From: Clostridia bacterium
Lineage (GTDB): Bacteria; Bacillota; Clostridia; Lachnospirales; Lachnospiraceae
Direction of reading: 5' to 3'
DNA: 64,000 bases
NCBI GenBank assembly: GCA_910576205.1
Contig: CAJTHL010000018.1
Location: forward strand, 30,496 to 94,495
The first letter of the stretch is position 1. Each line of letters opens with the position of its first letter. A program made the translations under genes and the position numbers. Shown in pieces: positions 18,383 through 28,433 of this stretch. Below the pieces are notes generated by a model, which worked only from the letters and a program-made list of their open reading frames with translations, searched no databases and was not told the DNA's origin.

Positions 18383-18802
18383 TTACCAACTATCCCAATA
18401 GCTGGGCTTTATTGGATCAAATTCATCCTCCCGAAAGCGGTACAGGTCATATATTCGATTCTTGTCAGATTTTTCACTGGATTTTATCATGCATACGAAA
18501 ACGATCCGGCTGGAATCAAATCTCTTCGGTTTGCTTTTCAATCCCAGTATAACTGGTCTATTAGCAGAAAACTCATTCTTTGGCCTTGTATAATGCCCCC
18601 AGTACAGATTGGGATAATTTTTTATAATTGTTTCGCCCAAATATATAGAAATATCCAGCGCAAGAGACAGCGTTTCTTCTGTATATTTCATCGTTATTTT
18701 TCGTATATTCTCCTCCATCGACTTCGGATATTTGGAAACACTATACTCGATTTCTTTCTTGGTCTTGGGAGCCTGTTTAATCTTTGTTTCATACCAATCC
18801 CA
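18383..18802 (-). pseudogene. Putative immunity gene lacking a start
   Basis: The clear part begins at an internal ATG (18718, 111 codons). The frame stays open 28 codons further upstream (WDWYETKIKQAPKTKKEIE) to a stop at 18803-18805, with coding-like composition but no start. So the gene seems to have lost its N-terminus. Motifs such as YLGETIIKNYPNLYWGHY followed by NRPVILGLK look like a compact cytoplasmic immunity family I cannot name. Translation from the internal ATG is possible. Confidence 0.55.
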
Positions 18803-18832
18803 TTAACCGTCACACTCCTTTTCCAAATGTTC

Positions 18833-20068
18833 TTATTTTCTCCGCCATACCCCAAACAGGCTTTTCTTGTAATGTTTCAATGCCTCGATTGCCGGCCCGT
18901 AATTTCCCGCCGCTTTCAGATACTCTACACCTTTTTCAATATCCTCCCGCACACCGATCCCTTCGGCATACATCATCCCCAGGCCATAACTTTTATAGCA
19001 GGATTTTTCACTTCTCTCCAATAACGCCTTCCCTCTCGCCGGATCTTGTCTACAGCCATGCCCCAGCAGATAGCAGATTCCCAGCAGATCGTATTTGATA
19101 CCTTCCGGCTCCTTATCTCTCTCCAGCCATTGGACCGCCTGCGCATAGTCCACAGCCGTACCCCAGCCGTTGAAATACAAACGTCCCAACTGTCGGCAGG
19201 CATAGCTGTCGTTACCATAGCTGGCAGTCTTTTTGTAGCACTCTAAAGCATAGGGCACATTGCGCTCCACCGCCCTGCCGTTCCAATAAATATCCCCTAT
19301 AATATGCCAGCTCCAGAGATGTCCTGCCTCTGCCGCTTTCAGCGCCCAGGGAAGAGCTTCTTTATCATTATCCTCTGTATAGGCCAGATAATGGGCATAG
19401 GCATACATCCACTCGGGGTAGCCCCGTTCTGCACCCTGACGCATAATAGGAACTTCTTTTCCCGGCTCTGCCGGAATGTACTCTCCCCGTCCATGCTCAT
19501 AGTAATGACCATAATTCCGCCCCGCCAGTATCATGCCGCCGGAAAATGCTTTCTCAAACCAGGGGAGACACTGTTTTATCTGCAGGCGTTTCCATTCGTT
19601 CCAGGCTCCCTTATCTGCAAAGTCACTTTCCTTGTGATCTTCGATCTCTATAATGTCCAGAAAATAATAGGTGTTCCCGATCATGTACTGGCAGAAAGCG
19701 CAGCCATTTTCGGCTTTTTCATAGATGACATCCCATGCTTCTTTTATGCTCTCAAAAGGCATGATCTCCCGCAGTTCCGGTGTCAGCATATCCATACGCA
19801 GTGCCCCCAGAACCGCAGCGGCGCTGCCCAGGGAGATCGCTTGATGGAGCATGGCATAGGCCGCCGCCTCGTTTTCTTCAAAGGGGTGATATTCCCAGCT
19901 GTAACAGGAGCCGGAAAAACAGCGGGAGAGAATATAGCAGGCATCCCCATCGTCTTCCTTTGCCGCAAGCAGCAGTGCGTCCGCCGCCGCTGTTGCCTTG
20001 TCGTTATCACAACAATAATAAAGATCCTCAATGGCTTTATCCACCACATCGCTAAAATACTTACCCAT
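18833..20068 (-). CDS. Sel1-like repeat (TPR-type) protein
   Basis: 411 residues made of Sel1-like repeats, ~36-residue helical hairpins with the A-x-x-G/L-G pattern: GHLWSWHIIGDIYWNGRAVE, YACRQLGRLYFNGWGTAVD and YGLGMMYAEGIGVREDIEKG are typical units. Such proteins are protein-binding scaffolds and occur beside toxin/immunity loci in many bacteria. Overlaps the upstream membrane-protein gene by 8 bases, so both are probably made together. No signal peptide. Binding partner unknown. Confidence 0.82.
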   Translation of the reverse strand: MGKYFSDVVDKAIEDLYYCCDNDKATAAADALLLAAKEDDGDACYILSRCFSGSCYSWEYHPFEENEAAAYAMLHQAISLGSAAAVLGALRMDMLTPELREIMPFESIKEAWDVIYEKAENGCAFCQYMIGNTYYFLDIIEIEDHKESDFADKGAWNEWKRLQIKQCLPWFEKAFSGGMILAGRNYGHYYEHGRGEYIPAEPGKEVPIMRQGAERGYPEWMYAYAHYLAYTEDNDKEALPWALKAAEAGHLWSWHIIGDIYWNGRAVERNVPYALECYKKTASYGNDSYACRQLGRLYFNGWGTAVDYAQAVQWLERDKEPEGIKYDLLGICYLLGHGCRQDPARGKALLERSEKSCYKSYGLGMMYAEGIGVREDIEKGVEYLKAAGNYGPAIEALKHYKKSLFGVWRRK

Positions 20069-21278
20069 GTTTCTTTTTTCCCTTTCTGTTTGCTTTTTCT
20101 ATCTGGCCGGTAATATCAGTCCAGCCGTTCATTTCTTCAAAAACACCGGAATTCAAATAATTAACCAGCCAGAATTTCACCTGTGTTACAGTTCCTTCTT
20201 TCGCCAGAAACCTGGTATTCCCTTTTCCCGTGTTATTGGTACACCAAATCACCATCAAGTCATTTTGAACACCGGGGAAGAAATCAAGTGCCTGCGTTCC
20301 CCAATTCATGAATACCTTTGTGTATTTCCCCTCATGGATACCTTCAATAGCCAGTTCCACATCTCTGGTGGAGAAAAAATTATGTTCATCATGCCAGCTC
20401 TCTCCAAAAATCACCAGAAGCTGATACCAGCCCCGCACTTGGCCCTTCTGTTCCCTTTGGAGCTGATACCAGTAAGATTTTATTCGTTCCTCAGTCTGCT
20501 GGGTATCAGGTTCGCTTTTCCCCGCAGCGACTTCTTTTGTATTACTCAAAGACCCTTGTTTGTCAAAACCAGCAACTGGCTCTGCCGCCTCATCTATATC
20601 TTCCGGGTTGTCCTCTGTTTCGCCTTTATAGATGCTGCCCTCTTCCCATCCCGTATCATCTTCCTCGCTGTATTCATCTTCCTCGTCATATTCCTCCCGC
20701 AAAGGATCGTTTTCTATTTTTTTCCATGTTGAAAAATCAGCGCTGCCAACCAGAATTTTTTCAAACCAGTCTTTCACCTCGTCAAACTCTGCGCTTCTGT
20801 GGTACGATTCATATTCCCCTTCAGATACTTCCATAAATGCCGTCAACCGAAAGGTCTCGCAGTATATACAAAAAATCTGGCTTACGTTCCCCATTTCCTG
20901 TACGGCAAAAGGCGGCAGGATCTGGAGTGTGAAAACGCTCCCTTTATCACTTTCCATCAGGCTTTCCAACTGTTTTTGTAAAACCTCCACTGTAACATTG
21001 GAAGTCCTGTTACCAGAGGTATCCGTAAGAATAAACTGGCTTATAGGTGCCTGCTTTTGTCTTTTATCCGGCTTGACCAGATCACGTACCCCATCCCATA
21101 TTCCCAACAAGCCAAAGCCCGCCATTCCAATCCCGATCAGGAGTCGAATAATGCCAATCCCTTCCTTCATTTCAGCAAGTCCGATCACTACCAGGCCAAA
21201 ACCCAGAAATGCAGCATAGCCTCCCAATATAAGAGGTGTCAGCCGCAGCCGTTTTCCTGTTCTGTTCTTTTTTCTCAT
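20061..21278 (-). CDS. Membrane-anchored protein with acidic linker, function unknown
   Basis: 405 residues. Two membrane segments lie near residues 12-35 and 42-62, followed by a soluble part, a very acidic low-complexity stretch near residues 205-240 (runs of Glu and Asp) and a second globular domain near 270-390 rich in Trp and aromatic residues. The topology suggests a cytoplasmic domain held at the inner face of the membrane. The start has AAGGTG upstream. Operon partner of the Sel1 protein. I do not recognise the globular domains. Confidence 0.7.
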   Translation of the reverse strand: MRKKNRTGKRLRLTPLILGGYAAFLGFGLVVIGLAEMKEGIGIIRLLIGIGMAGFGLLGIWDGVRDLVKPDKRQKQAPISQFILTDTSGNRTSNVTVEVLQKQLESLMESDKGSVFTLQILPPFAVQEMGNVSQIFCIYCETFRLTAFMEVSEGEYESYHRSAEFDEVKDWFEKILVGSADFSTWKKIENDPLREEYDEEDEYSEEDDTGWEEGSIYKGETEDNPEDIDEAAEPVAGFDKQGSLSNTKEVAAGKSEPDTQQTEERIKSYWYQLQREQKGQVRGWYQLLVIFGESWHDEHNFFSTRDVELAIEGIHEGKYTKVFMNWGTQALDFFPGVQNDLMVIWCTNNTGKGNTRFLAKEGTVTQVKFWLVNYLNSGVFEEMNGWTDITGQIEKANRKGKKKHG

Positions 21279-21358
21279 AATGTACTCACACCTTGCTAAC
21301 CTTTTTTCAATATCCCAATTCGTTTTTGTGTTTCCAGTGTATAAAATACCATTGTCAA

Positions 21359-21586
21359 CTAGACTTCCCTTTTAGCTACAAGGTAGAACGAACTGGCAAG
21401 AACAGACCCAATGACTAAAGATATGACGCTTTTTAGAAAAATTATGTGGCGTATGTTTTCTTTAAAATAGGTCACCGCATCAGCTGCCAGTTTGATCCTC
21501 AACCCAGGAACTAAATAACAAAGTCCTACGTATGAAACGATAAAAACCACTATGAATATTGCAACAGATACCATAATTCTTTTCAT
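21359..21586 (-). CDS. Small two-span membrane protein
   Basis: 75 residues with hydrophobic segments near 4-26 and 50-70 and a short loop between. AAGGAGG lies 7 bases before the ATG. No recognised family. Its place in the array suggests a membrane-located immunity protein (as known for pore-forming bacteriocins), but that is a guess. Confidence 0.6.
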   Translation of the reverse strand: MKRIMVSVAIFIVVFIVSYVGLCYLVPGLRIKLAADAVTYFKENIRHIIFLKSVISLVIGSVLASSFYLVAKREV

Positions 21587-21758
21587 GCCAGGCCCTCCTT
21601 AAAGCTGGATTTGTATGTGTTAATAACTATTCATCCGAACACACAAAGCCGAATTGGGACTTTTCAATCTGCTTTTGAATCATAAACTAAAATACTAACA
21701 GCTTTGCAGCATATTCAGCATTTCTTCCATTCCTTATTATGAAAGGGTACGCTTTTCG

Positions 21759-22676
21759 TCACAGCCCGCAAAATGACCAGCGTCCATTCTGGCACCACTG
21801 GGCATTATCAATCATCCACTTATCATCGATCAGACGCATCAAATAACGATAATAGAAAATATCCTGTTCCGCATAAAGCCAGAATTTGCTTTTTGTGACC
21901 CGTTCTCCAGCAATCAGATGATGATCTGTATAAGTCCCGCCGTTTCTCCAGGAAAGATTCACGGGGCGCCAGCCGGGCCGGGGAGACCAGCTCACTTTCC
22001 TGGCAAACAGTGTATCGATCTCCGCCTGATCACCGCGTCCTCTTTGTTCTGCCATCTGCTCCCAGCGGTTCATGTCGTTAAAGAATTCCCGCAGCGCACG
22101 AATAGGCGCCTGTAATTCAGGATTGTCCAATGAAATTCGATTTTTCATGGTTTTATAGGTACGGGCATCTTCATATAACTTACGCTCTTCCTTTGTAAAC
22201 AACCCCGCCAGTCCCTCGTCATCATGCCTGTCTGTATCGCTGATGTACAGCTTATCCCTCCAAGAAACCGCCAGCAGTCCTTCAAAGGTAATACGATGGC
22301 AGGCAGCTATATAGATATTTTCCAGTTTTTTAATCTGTGCGGCCTGGGCCAGCCCCTCGTTGTCCAAAGCTGTCCGCTGTAAAAACAGATCCTTTAAGGG
22401 AAGGTCTTTCAACAGTTCCAGTCCGTGTCCGGTAATCCGTCTGCCCCGCATCAGGGCCAGCATATTCAGCTTGGGAATCCTCGCCAAAATGGAGAAACAC
22501 TGGTCGTCAAACGGCGCATCATTCAATAAGACCTGTTGAAGCTTCGGGCATTGTCTGACGGCCTCCTCAAGGGTATCTAAACTCAGCGGCGCTTCTATCC
22601 GTTTTGTTCCGTTACAGAGATAGGCGCCATTCTGATATTCCAACATATAAGTATTCGGGGCAAATTCCAATATCAT
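21759..22676 (-). CDS. Leucine-rich-repeat protein with C-terminal NTF2-like domain, candidate immunity protein
   Basis: 305 residues from the preferred ATG (22676, GGGAGG 7 bases upstream; a longer frame begins at 22733). Residues ~30-165 contain irregular leucine-rich repeats (CPKLQQVLLNDAPFDD, LPLKDLFLQRTALDNEGL). Residues ~195-300 look like an NTF2-type fold ending in DDKWMIDNAQWCQNGRWSF. NTF2-fold domains are a known immunity fold. The two-domain architecture is unusual. Function inferred. Confidence 0.68.
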   Translation of the reverse strand: MILEFAPNTYMLEYQNGAYLCNGTKRIEAPLSLDTLEEAVRQCPKLQQVLLNDAPFDDQCFSILARIPKLNMLALMRGRRITGHGLELLKDLPLKDLFLQRTALDNEGLAQAAQIKKLENIYIAACHRITFEGLLAVSWRDKLYISDTDRHDDEGLAGLFTKEERKLYEDARTYKTMKNRISLDNPELQAPIRALREFFNDMNRWEQMAEQRGRGDQAEIDTLFARKVSWSPRPGWRPVNLSWRNGGTYTDHHLIAGERVTKSKFWLYAEQDIFYYRYLMRLIDDKWMIDNAQWCQNGRWSFCGL

Positions 22677-22754
22677 ATTTTTTCCTCCCATGCTTTCTTC
22701 CGGAATATTCCGGAAATACTTTTGTGTATCCATCCATGTTTACAATTTCTGAAT

Positions 22755-23951
22755 CTATGCAAACCCACTTTGCTGTTTCCATTCCCTCCATCTTCCCTCA
22801 TCCATCAGAAGCTTCCATCCTCCCCGGTAATCCAGGCCAAAATAATCAAACTGCCGCATCAGGTTGCTTGTGAGCTGTCCTTCCGGCCTGCTGGCTCCCA
22901 GACAGGCACCGCCCCTTAAGACCATCTGGCTGCCTTTATAGTCAAACTTAGCGTTTTCGTGAGTTCTATACTTGTCCAGCAGTTTTACATAAAGCTCCTG
23001 CAGCTGCCGGTCCTCTACCCCCTCCGTACACCAGACGGCATAGATCAGCAGAGTGGGATCTTCCTCCGTGGACAGATAATCCAGGAAATAATCCAGCACC
23101 TCTTCTTTTCCCTTCAGTTCCTGGATGCAGTGGAACAGTGAGATCCTGTCATTCCTGTTCAGATTCTTCCGCACTTCCATGTCTGTCTCTTCAGCGCAGG
23201 CCTGTTTGAAATACGTTTTCTGTTTTCCCGGCAGGGTTTCAAATTTATAGAAACTTTCAATAATCTCGGTTTTTTCCTCCGGATTATCCGTCTGTTGGTA
23301 TAGCTCCATCAGCTGGACAGGGGTTCCGTCCATATTCAGCCCAAATCCCACCTCCTCTTCATTGTAACCTGCGATCACCTCCCGCAGCCACCGTTCATAC
23401 CATTCCAGAAATCCCTTTTCCCGCGCAAAAAACGGCGGACCGCAGAAATCCTCATCATAATAAACCACCTGCCCCCGATACGGTCCTGCAAGCATAAGGC
23501 CCGTCATCAGTGTGCAGCCCTGGATGCCGATTGGCAGAATCCCTGCATAAGGATGCACTTCTTCCCCTTTCCTCCTGCCCTCCGGGTCAGCCATTCTGTC
23601 CCATTCCTCCTCACTCATTTTCGGATAGATTACCGGTTCCTTCATGACGCGGTAAAGGCGCACGCCATGGGAATCAGAAAGATCCTCCTTCAGCGCTTTC
23701 AGACCGTAAAGTCCGTAATAAGGGCCTGCACCACCGTTTCCCACCAGCATCAGAAAGTCCCGATATTCTTCCGGCAGCCGGATGCCCTGCTGCTCCTCAA
23801 ATTTCTGTATTGCTTCCTCGCCGGCGGGCACCGCCAGCTTATACTGATGGCTGTATGCTCCGAACCGTGCAAGATCCGGGTCTTTTGCCTTCGCCTGTCC
23901 CAAAAGCTTTAAGATATGTTTCACCCATGAGGGCTGTGCTGTTCTGGCCAT
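22755..23951 (-). CDS. SUKH (SMI1/KNR4) domain protein with C-terminal helical extension
   Basis: 398 residues. N-terminal SUKH domain (residues ~40-200) with the textbook motif FEEQQGIRLPEEYRDFLMLV followed by GNGGAGPYYGLYGL. The C-terminal half (residues ~205-398) is helical and HEAT/TPR-like. GGAG lies 8 bases before the ATG. Among the clearest immunity-type proteins of the array; the extension is common in SUKH proteins of gut Firmicutes. Confidence 0.85.
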   Translation of the reverse strand: MARTAQPSWVKHILKLLGQAKAKDPDLARFGAYSHQYKLAVPAGEEAIQKFEEQQGIRLPEEYRDFLMLVGNGGAGPYYGLYGLKALKEDLSDSHGVRLYRVMKEPVIYPKMSEEEWDRMADPEGRRKGEEVHPYAGILPIGIQGCTLMTGLMLAGPYRGQVVYYDEDFCGPPFFAREKGFLEWYERWLREVIAGYNEEEVGFGLNMDGTPVQLMELYQQTDNPEEKTEIIESFYKFETLPGKQKTYFKQACAEETDMEVRKNLNRNDRISLFHCIQELKGKEEVLDYFLDYLSTEEDPTLLIYAVWCTEGVEDRQLQELYVKLLDKYRTHENAKFDYKGSQMVLRGGACLGASRPEGQLTSNLMRQFDYFGLDYRGGWKLLMDEGRWREWKQQSGFA

Positions 23952-23990
23952 TTCTTTTCGTCTCCTGTAAATATGCTTAAAATAAGATGC

Positions 23991-24435
23991 TTATTCAGAT
24001 ACTCCAATCCTGCATGGAATCCATTCCACCGGCTCTCCCTTTCCTTTGATCTGACTGGAAAAACGTGTCACCTCCGTGAAATCATGATCCAGCAGTCCTA
24101 TATGGTTAAATTTTATGTCCGGCAACTCTTTTTGTAAGGAATTGCAGAGAAACGAGTGGAAACCGCTGATATCCCAGCCAAGAATATCGTTTCCAAGGCA
24201 TGGGCTTTTGTCATCCTCTCCATTCATCCGGCCATGGCTGTTACCGTCCTTCAGCTCACCTGCCAGAATCTCATATCGCTTGTTTGTCCCATCCGCCCAT
24301 GAAGCATTCCCATCTGGGGTGCTGATCCCCTACGCAGCCGCTGACCGACAGGATCTGTCTGCTGATCCCCCGCAGCCATTCCGGGGTATCGCACAGTTCA
24401 CATATGTAGTATCCGATCACTTGATAACATTTCAT
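23991..24435 (-). pseudogene. Unknown array gene with a frameshift in a G4 run
   Basis: The ATG at 24435 with a G-rich site upstream opens a frame (MKCYQVIGYYICELCDTPEW) that goes wrong at GGGG (24327-24330, C run on the plus strand). Dropping one base gives CVGISTPDGNASWADGTNKRYEILAG and runs smoothly into the intact 3' part (MNGEDDKSPCLGND) to the stop at 23991. So one ~148-residue protein is split by one extra base. Family unknown; likely an immunity-type protein. The frameshift could be real or a sequencing error. Confidence 0.65.
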
Positions 24436-24491
24436 ACTTACGCTCCCCCCCTTCTGTCCATATCCTCATTCAGCGTTTCAAAGCCTCTTTA

Positions 24492-26024
24492 TTATTCTTT
24501 TTTACTGTTTCCAACGATTGCCTTGAAAGCTGCCAGCGCAGTGGATACAAAGCGCGTCGGCAGTTCCTCCGGAGCACAGACCAGACTTTCCGGCACATGA
24601 TCCCAGGTTAGAAAATGCCGGAACCGGTAAAAGATCACTTTGTCCATCGTAATGATCTCCGGCCCATATTCCGGTCCTCTCCAGATACCGTCAAAGGTGA
24701 GCTGCGCACCGTACCCATGGAGCAGATCCGCCATATGATACGACATATATTGGTTCTTATCGCTTCCCTGATACAGCCCCCATTTCCCTGCCGAGGTGAT
24801 TAGGAAAAACTGCGTTACCTGAACACCGGTGAACGCTGTCAAATCATACTGCCCCTGACACACAGGTATCTTAAGCTGCGGAAACGGCTGTCTCCATTTC
24901 TCTTTTCCCGCATATTTCTTCCAAAATTTCCGCTCTGTTTCTGTCAGTTCCTCCGGATGCGCCAGCCCGATCCTGCCCGTTTCATCAGCGAAAGATTCCG
25001 GAGAAACGCTCTCCCCTTTCCCATCCACCACACTTCCGTCTTCTTTCAGGGCAAATGCGGTCTGAAGCTCCCCATTTCGGTAATATCCCCAGAGAAGGTT
25101 TCGTGCCATCGCCCGGCCTGCCAGATGCTCCTTCATGTTCTTCCAGTCATAGCAACTCCACAGGTAATTCCAGATAAACACACGCAGGAGAGCCGCCTTC
25201 TGCCTTTTTATAAATTTTTTATCGGAAACATCCTCCGGCTCCTCCTGTACGGGAAACAGAGCGCAGGCCCGCAGCTCTTTCTCCAGTTCCATCTGCTCAT
25301 AAGTCGGATTCGCCAGCTTCTCGCAGATGACCTGACACTGCTGTCTTAATTTTTTTGTTTTGTGTTCTGTAAGCAGGAATGTATGGTCATCAAACTCACA
25401 GAACAGGTAGAGAAATTCCATCCATATTCTCTGCCATTCCGTCTGATAAGAGGAATGATGATGGACGATCATCTCTCCCAGCACTTTTTTGTCAAGAAGG
25501 CGGATTGCCGCTTCCCGGTCCATTCGGGCAGCGATTCTGACCGCGTCCGGAGACAGATTGTACATGCGGTTTGTGGTCATTCCCAGCAGATAAGCGCACA
25601 TGGTATCCATCGGCTTCCATCCAATGCGGTAGAGGATTTCCATGCTGCTTTCATGGGACACCTGCAGGAACCGTTCCCGCATATCCGTAAATCCCAGAAG
25701 CGACTGGTATTTCCCGTTAGGATTGATATAACGGTTATATTTTTCTGCCCAGAATGTCCTGACAGTAGGGCTTAATTCAAACAGCAGGCTTCTCCAGTCG
25801 TTCTGTTTCTCGCTCCCCTCGTCAAGGCTCTGCTGTTCTTCCGTCTCAAATTTACGGGGAACACAATACTTTGGCATGACCTGCTCCATTTTTGAAAGGA
25901 TATCTTCGGTATCCTCCCCCTGTTCCAGTATTGTCAAAAGATAGTTCGGAATCCATCCCCGCAGGTATGGATCCCGGAATGCCTGACGAACCTTTTCAAG
26001 CAGCTCTTTTTTCTCGTCCATCAT
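24492..26024 (-). CDS. DUF4132-domain protein
   Basis: About 510 residues, soluble. The C-terminal third shows the DUF4132 pattern: RIGLAHPEELTETERKFW, then QPFPQLKIPVC, then a beta-rich part. DUF4132 proteins often occur with WGR domains or in polymorphic toxin/immunity regions; their biochemical role is not established. The ATG at 26024 has GGAG 8 bases upstream. Gaps of ~60 bases to both neighbours on the same strand. Confidence 0.72.
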   Translation of the reverse strand: MMDEKKELLEKVRQAFRDPYLRGWIPNYLLTILEQGEDTEDILSKMEQVMPKYCVPRKFETEEQQSLDEGSEKQNDWRSLLFELSPTVRTFWAEKYNRYINPNGKYQSLLGFTDMRERFLQVSHESSMEILYRIGWKPMDTMCAYLLGMTTNRMYNLSPDAVRIAARMDREAAIRLLDKKVLGEMIVHHHSSYQTEWQRIWMEFLYLFCEFDDHTFLLTEHKTKKLRQQCQVICEKLANPTYEQMELEKELRACALFPVQEEPEDVSDKKFIKRQKAALLRVFIWNYLWSCYDWKNMKEHLAGRAMARNLLWGYYRNGELQTAFALKEDGSVVDGKGESVSPESFADETGRIGLAHPEELTETERKFWKKYAGKEKWRQPFPQLKIPVCQGQYDLTAFTGVQVTQFFLITSAGKWGLYQGSDKNQYMSYHMADLLHGYGAQLTFDGIWRGPEYGPEIITMDKVIFYRFRHFLTWDHVPESLVCAPEELPTRFVSTALAAFKAIVGNSKKE

Positions 26025-26088
26025 CAAAAGATCTCCGTTTCCTTTTCATTCTTATTATATTGTATACAGGCCTTTTAACGTCCTGTTA

Positions 26089-27402
26089 TCAAGATCTTTC
26101 CGTCTTTTTCGCCAGGCCGTGGTAATACCGCATGAACCGGCATACTTCCTCATAGGTCTCCCGGATCGCGTCCCGGCGTTTTTGCGCGTCTGAAATCTCC
26201 TTTGTTTCCAGAAAGAGCTGTGCATTGCGGTACATTACCGCCATGGCGTCCCTTGGATCATCGCAGGCATTGGGGAACTCCTTCAAGCGGTCTTTCATAT
26301 AATCGGAATTATGTCTCACACATTCTTCAAGGCGTGCATATCCTTCCGATTCCTTTCCGGTCAGCAAATCCCATACACCAAACAGATAGCTGTCCGCTCT
26401 CCAGGGGTCCGGTTTCCCCTCCGCATCCAGATCCCACATAGGCCGGCCGGTTTTCGGATCGTTCGGGCCTTTCTCTGTAGCTTTCAGGTAATCCCGGTGC
26501 TCTTTTGCAAAGTAGGTCTCCAGGCTGTCGATCTTCTGCCACTCCGGGAGCATGCCGTCGGCCAGGAATGTCAGAATATCATCAAATTTTCCGTTGATGC
26601 TCTCCAGTGCGGCAGCATCCACGGCCTCCGTACCATACTGGATTACGCCCCACTCATTACGCATCTTTTGAAAATATTCCCCCTGGCTGACATGCCCCGG
26701 CAGGCCTAAAATTCCGTACTGTATGGCATAGACAGGACAGAGATAACAGATCATGGCCTCATATCCGCCGCCCCTGAAATAACCAATAAACTGGATCCGG
26801 GATACCAGGCCGTTCTTTTCCCGCACAAAGGTTTTGGGACCCGCTTTTTTCATGCCGTATGCCTTTGCGGCAGGAGCGATCTTTGCCTGCAGGTTCTCCT
26901 TTAGACGCAGTTTCAGCTCTTCCCCGCATTCTTTCCACTGTTCGGTTGTTCTTGCCTCTTTATAGCGGAAGGCTTTCGCCGGTTTCTGGCCAGGCGGCAT
27001 TCCCAGCAGGCTCTTCCAGTCAAAAGTGATGGTTTCTGTCGGATGTCTCTCCAGATATTCTTCCCAGGGACGCCTGGCAGACGCCGTTTTCCTGTAGTAG
27101 GCTTCCATGGCTTTCTGCCTGTCACGAATTTCCTCTTCTTGTGCTTTTTCCTCATAATAACCGGAGGTTTTCACCGGGCGCCCCTGGGCATGGAAATAAT
27201 AGGCAACGCCGCCCTGCGTCTTTGTCATCCAGTAATAGTTCGCGCTCCATAAAGCGGGCATGATCCGCCCTCTGTCTCCCCGGTTCAAGGCCTCTTCCAG
27301 CTTAAAGCTATTGCTGTTCCACCATGTTTCCCACTCCTCTGGTTCTACATCCCCCGCCACAACGCGCAGAAACATCTGTTTCATCTCATCCTGAAATCCC
27401 AT
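26089..27402 (-). CDS. Large soluble protein of unknown function (possibly DUF4304-like core)
   Basis: 437 residues from the ATG at 27402, which has GGGGAGG upstream and lies directly after the stop of the preceding gene; a longer frame starts at 27465. Trp- and Arg-rich. The segment YGMKKAGPKTFVREKNGLVSR, followed by IGYFRGGG, recalls DUF4304, a family found with SUKH genes, but I am not sure. No signal, membrane or catalytic motif seen. Confidence 0.62.
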   Translation of the reverse strand: MGFQDEMKQMFLRVVAGDVEPEEWETWWNSNSFKLEEALNRGDRGRIMPALWSANYYWMTKTQGGVAYYFHAQGRPVKTSGYYEEKAQEEEIRDRQKAMEAYYRKTASARRPWEEYLERHPTETITFDWKSLLGMPPGQKPAKAFRYKEARTTEQWKECGEELKLRLKENLQAKIAPAAKAYGMKKAGPKTFVREKNGLVSRIQFIGYFRGGGYEAMICYLCPVYAIQYGILGLPGHVSQGEYFQKMRNEWGVIQYGTEAVDAAALESINGKFDDILTFLADGMLPEWQKIDSLETYFAKEHRDYLKATEKGPNDPKTGRPMWDLDAEGKPDPWRADSYLFGVWDLLTGKESEGYARLEECVRHNSDYMKDRLKEFPNACDDPRDAMAVMYRNAQLFLETKEISDAQKRRDAIRETYEEVCRFMRYYHGLAKKTERS

Positions 27403-27404
27403 CT

Positions 27405-28409
27405 TTATTCTTCCTCCCCTTTTCTTTCCGCCACCGCATACTGAAAGCCTGCGCTCATGCCACATGTCCCATTGGAATGTATCTTATAATCTCTATCGAA
27501 TTCATCCTCTGGCAGTAAATCCATTTCTTCCTGTGAAGAAATATATTTCATGATCTTTACTTCCCCTGTTTCCAGGTTCCGGCTGAGTATGTACAAGGCG
27601 CCTTCATACTGGGCCGTGAAATCTTCCGACACATGCATTACCGTTGCGTAATTGCTGTCAGGGCTTTCTTCTGTCACTTCATACACATCCGATATAAGTT
27701 TGTATGTCTGGCTTTTGCCGTTTCCACGATCAACATTCCATCCCTCTGCGCCTCCACTGATGCACAGGATATCTTCTATTTCAAAAGGAAGCCTGCAATA
27801 TCCGGATATTCCACAGAACGGTCTACCCATTCCACCTCCGGTGAAGCATACACCCGCAGGTTCCACTCAACATAGCCCCCTTCACAAACCGGCCATTCCC
27901 CAGCCTCGAATGAAACTGAGGTAAGCGGCTGCTTCATGGACAGCCAGGAATTATGGAATTCCATCCGGCTCATTATTGCAAGCAATTCTTCTGCCGCCTT
28001 GCCCTGGAAATAAAAATCCACCATATTCCCATGGTCAAATCCTCTCTCCCGCCATTTTGCAGGTGTAGCTGCACGATATCCCGGAGCATTTTCCAGTTGG
28101 AATTCGATATCTGTTTTATAAGGCTGCGGCAGATGATACAGCTCTGCAAAATACTCCTGAAGGACAGCCTCTATTTCTTCGCTCTGGTAATTATCCCAAA
28201 GGATTGTCTCATCATCCACATCAATGCCTGCGCAGAACTTCCTACCTTCATATTCCATGAATACCACCACATTGGAATTGACATAAGGCGCAAAAAAGTC
28301 ATGATACCCCTGAACCCAATATCCTTCTGTCGAAGCGTCTATCCCGTATTTTTCCGTGATATAAGCCGCTGCCCTATCCTCCGCTGTCTGATTCCTTTTT
28401 TTCCTTCAT
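27405..28409 (-). pseudogene. Unknown array gene, probably one gene split by two homopolymer frameshifts
   Basis: An ATG at 28409 starts MKEKK and meets a run of seven A (28396-28402). Adding one A joins it to the frame NQTAEDRAAAYITEKYGID, which is open to 27776. There, at a four-base A run just after IAGFLL, a further one-base shift would join it to the frame EIEDILCISGG that ends at 27405. Restored length ~335 residues. Alternatively there are two adjacent genes. The protein has no recognised family. The final stop is 2 bases before the next gene. Confidence 0.5.
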
Positions 28410-28433
28410 ACTCTGCTCAATTCCCGTTTTCTT

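Noticed and set aside
19304..20732. Long plus-strand open frames (233-269 codons) opposite the Sel1 and membrane protein genes
   Set aside because: Cys/His/Pro-rich shadow composition, no start signals, opposite to coherent minus-strand genes.
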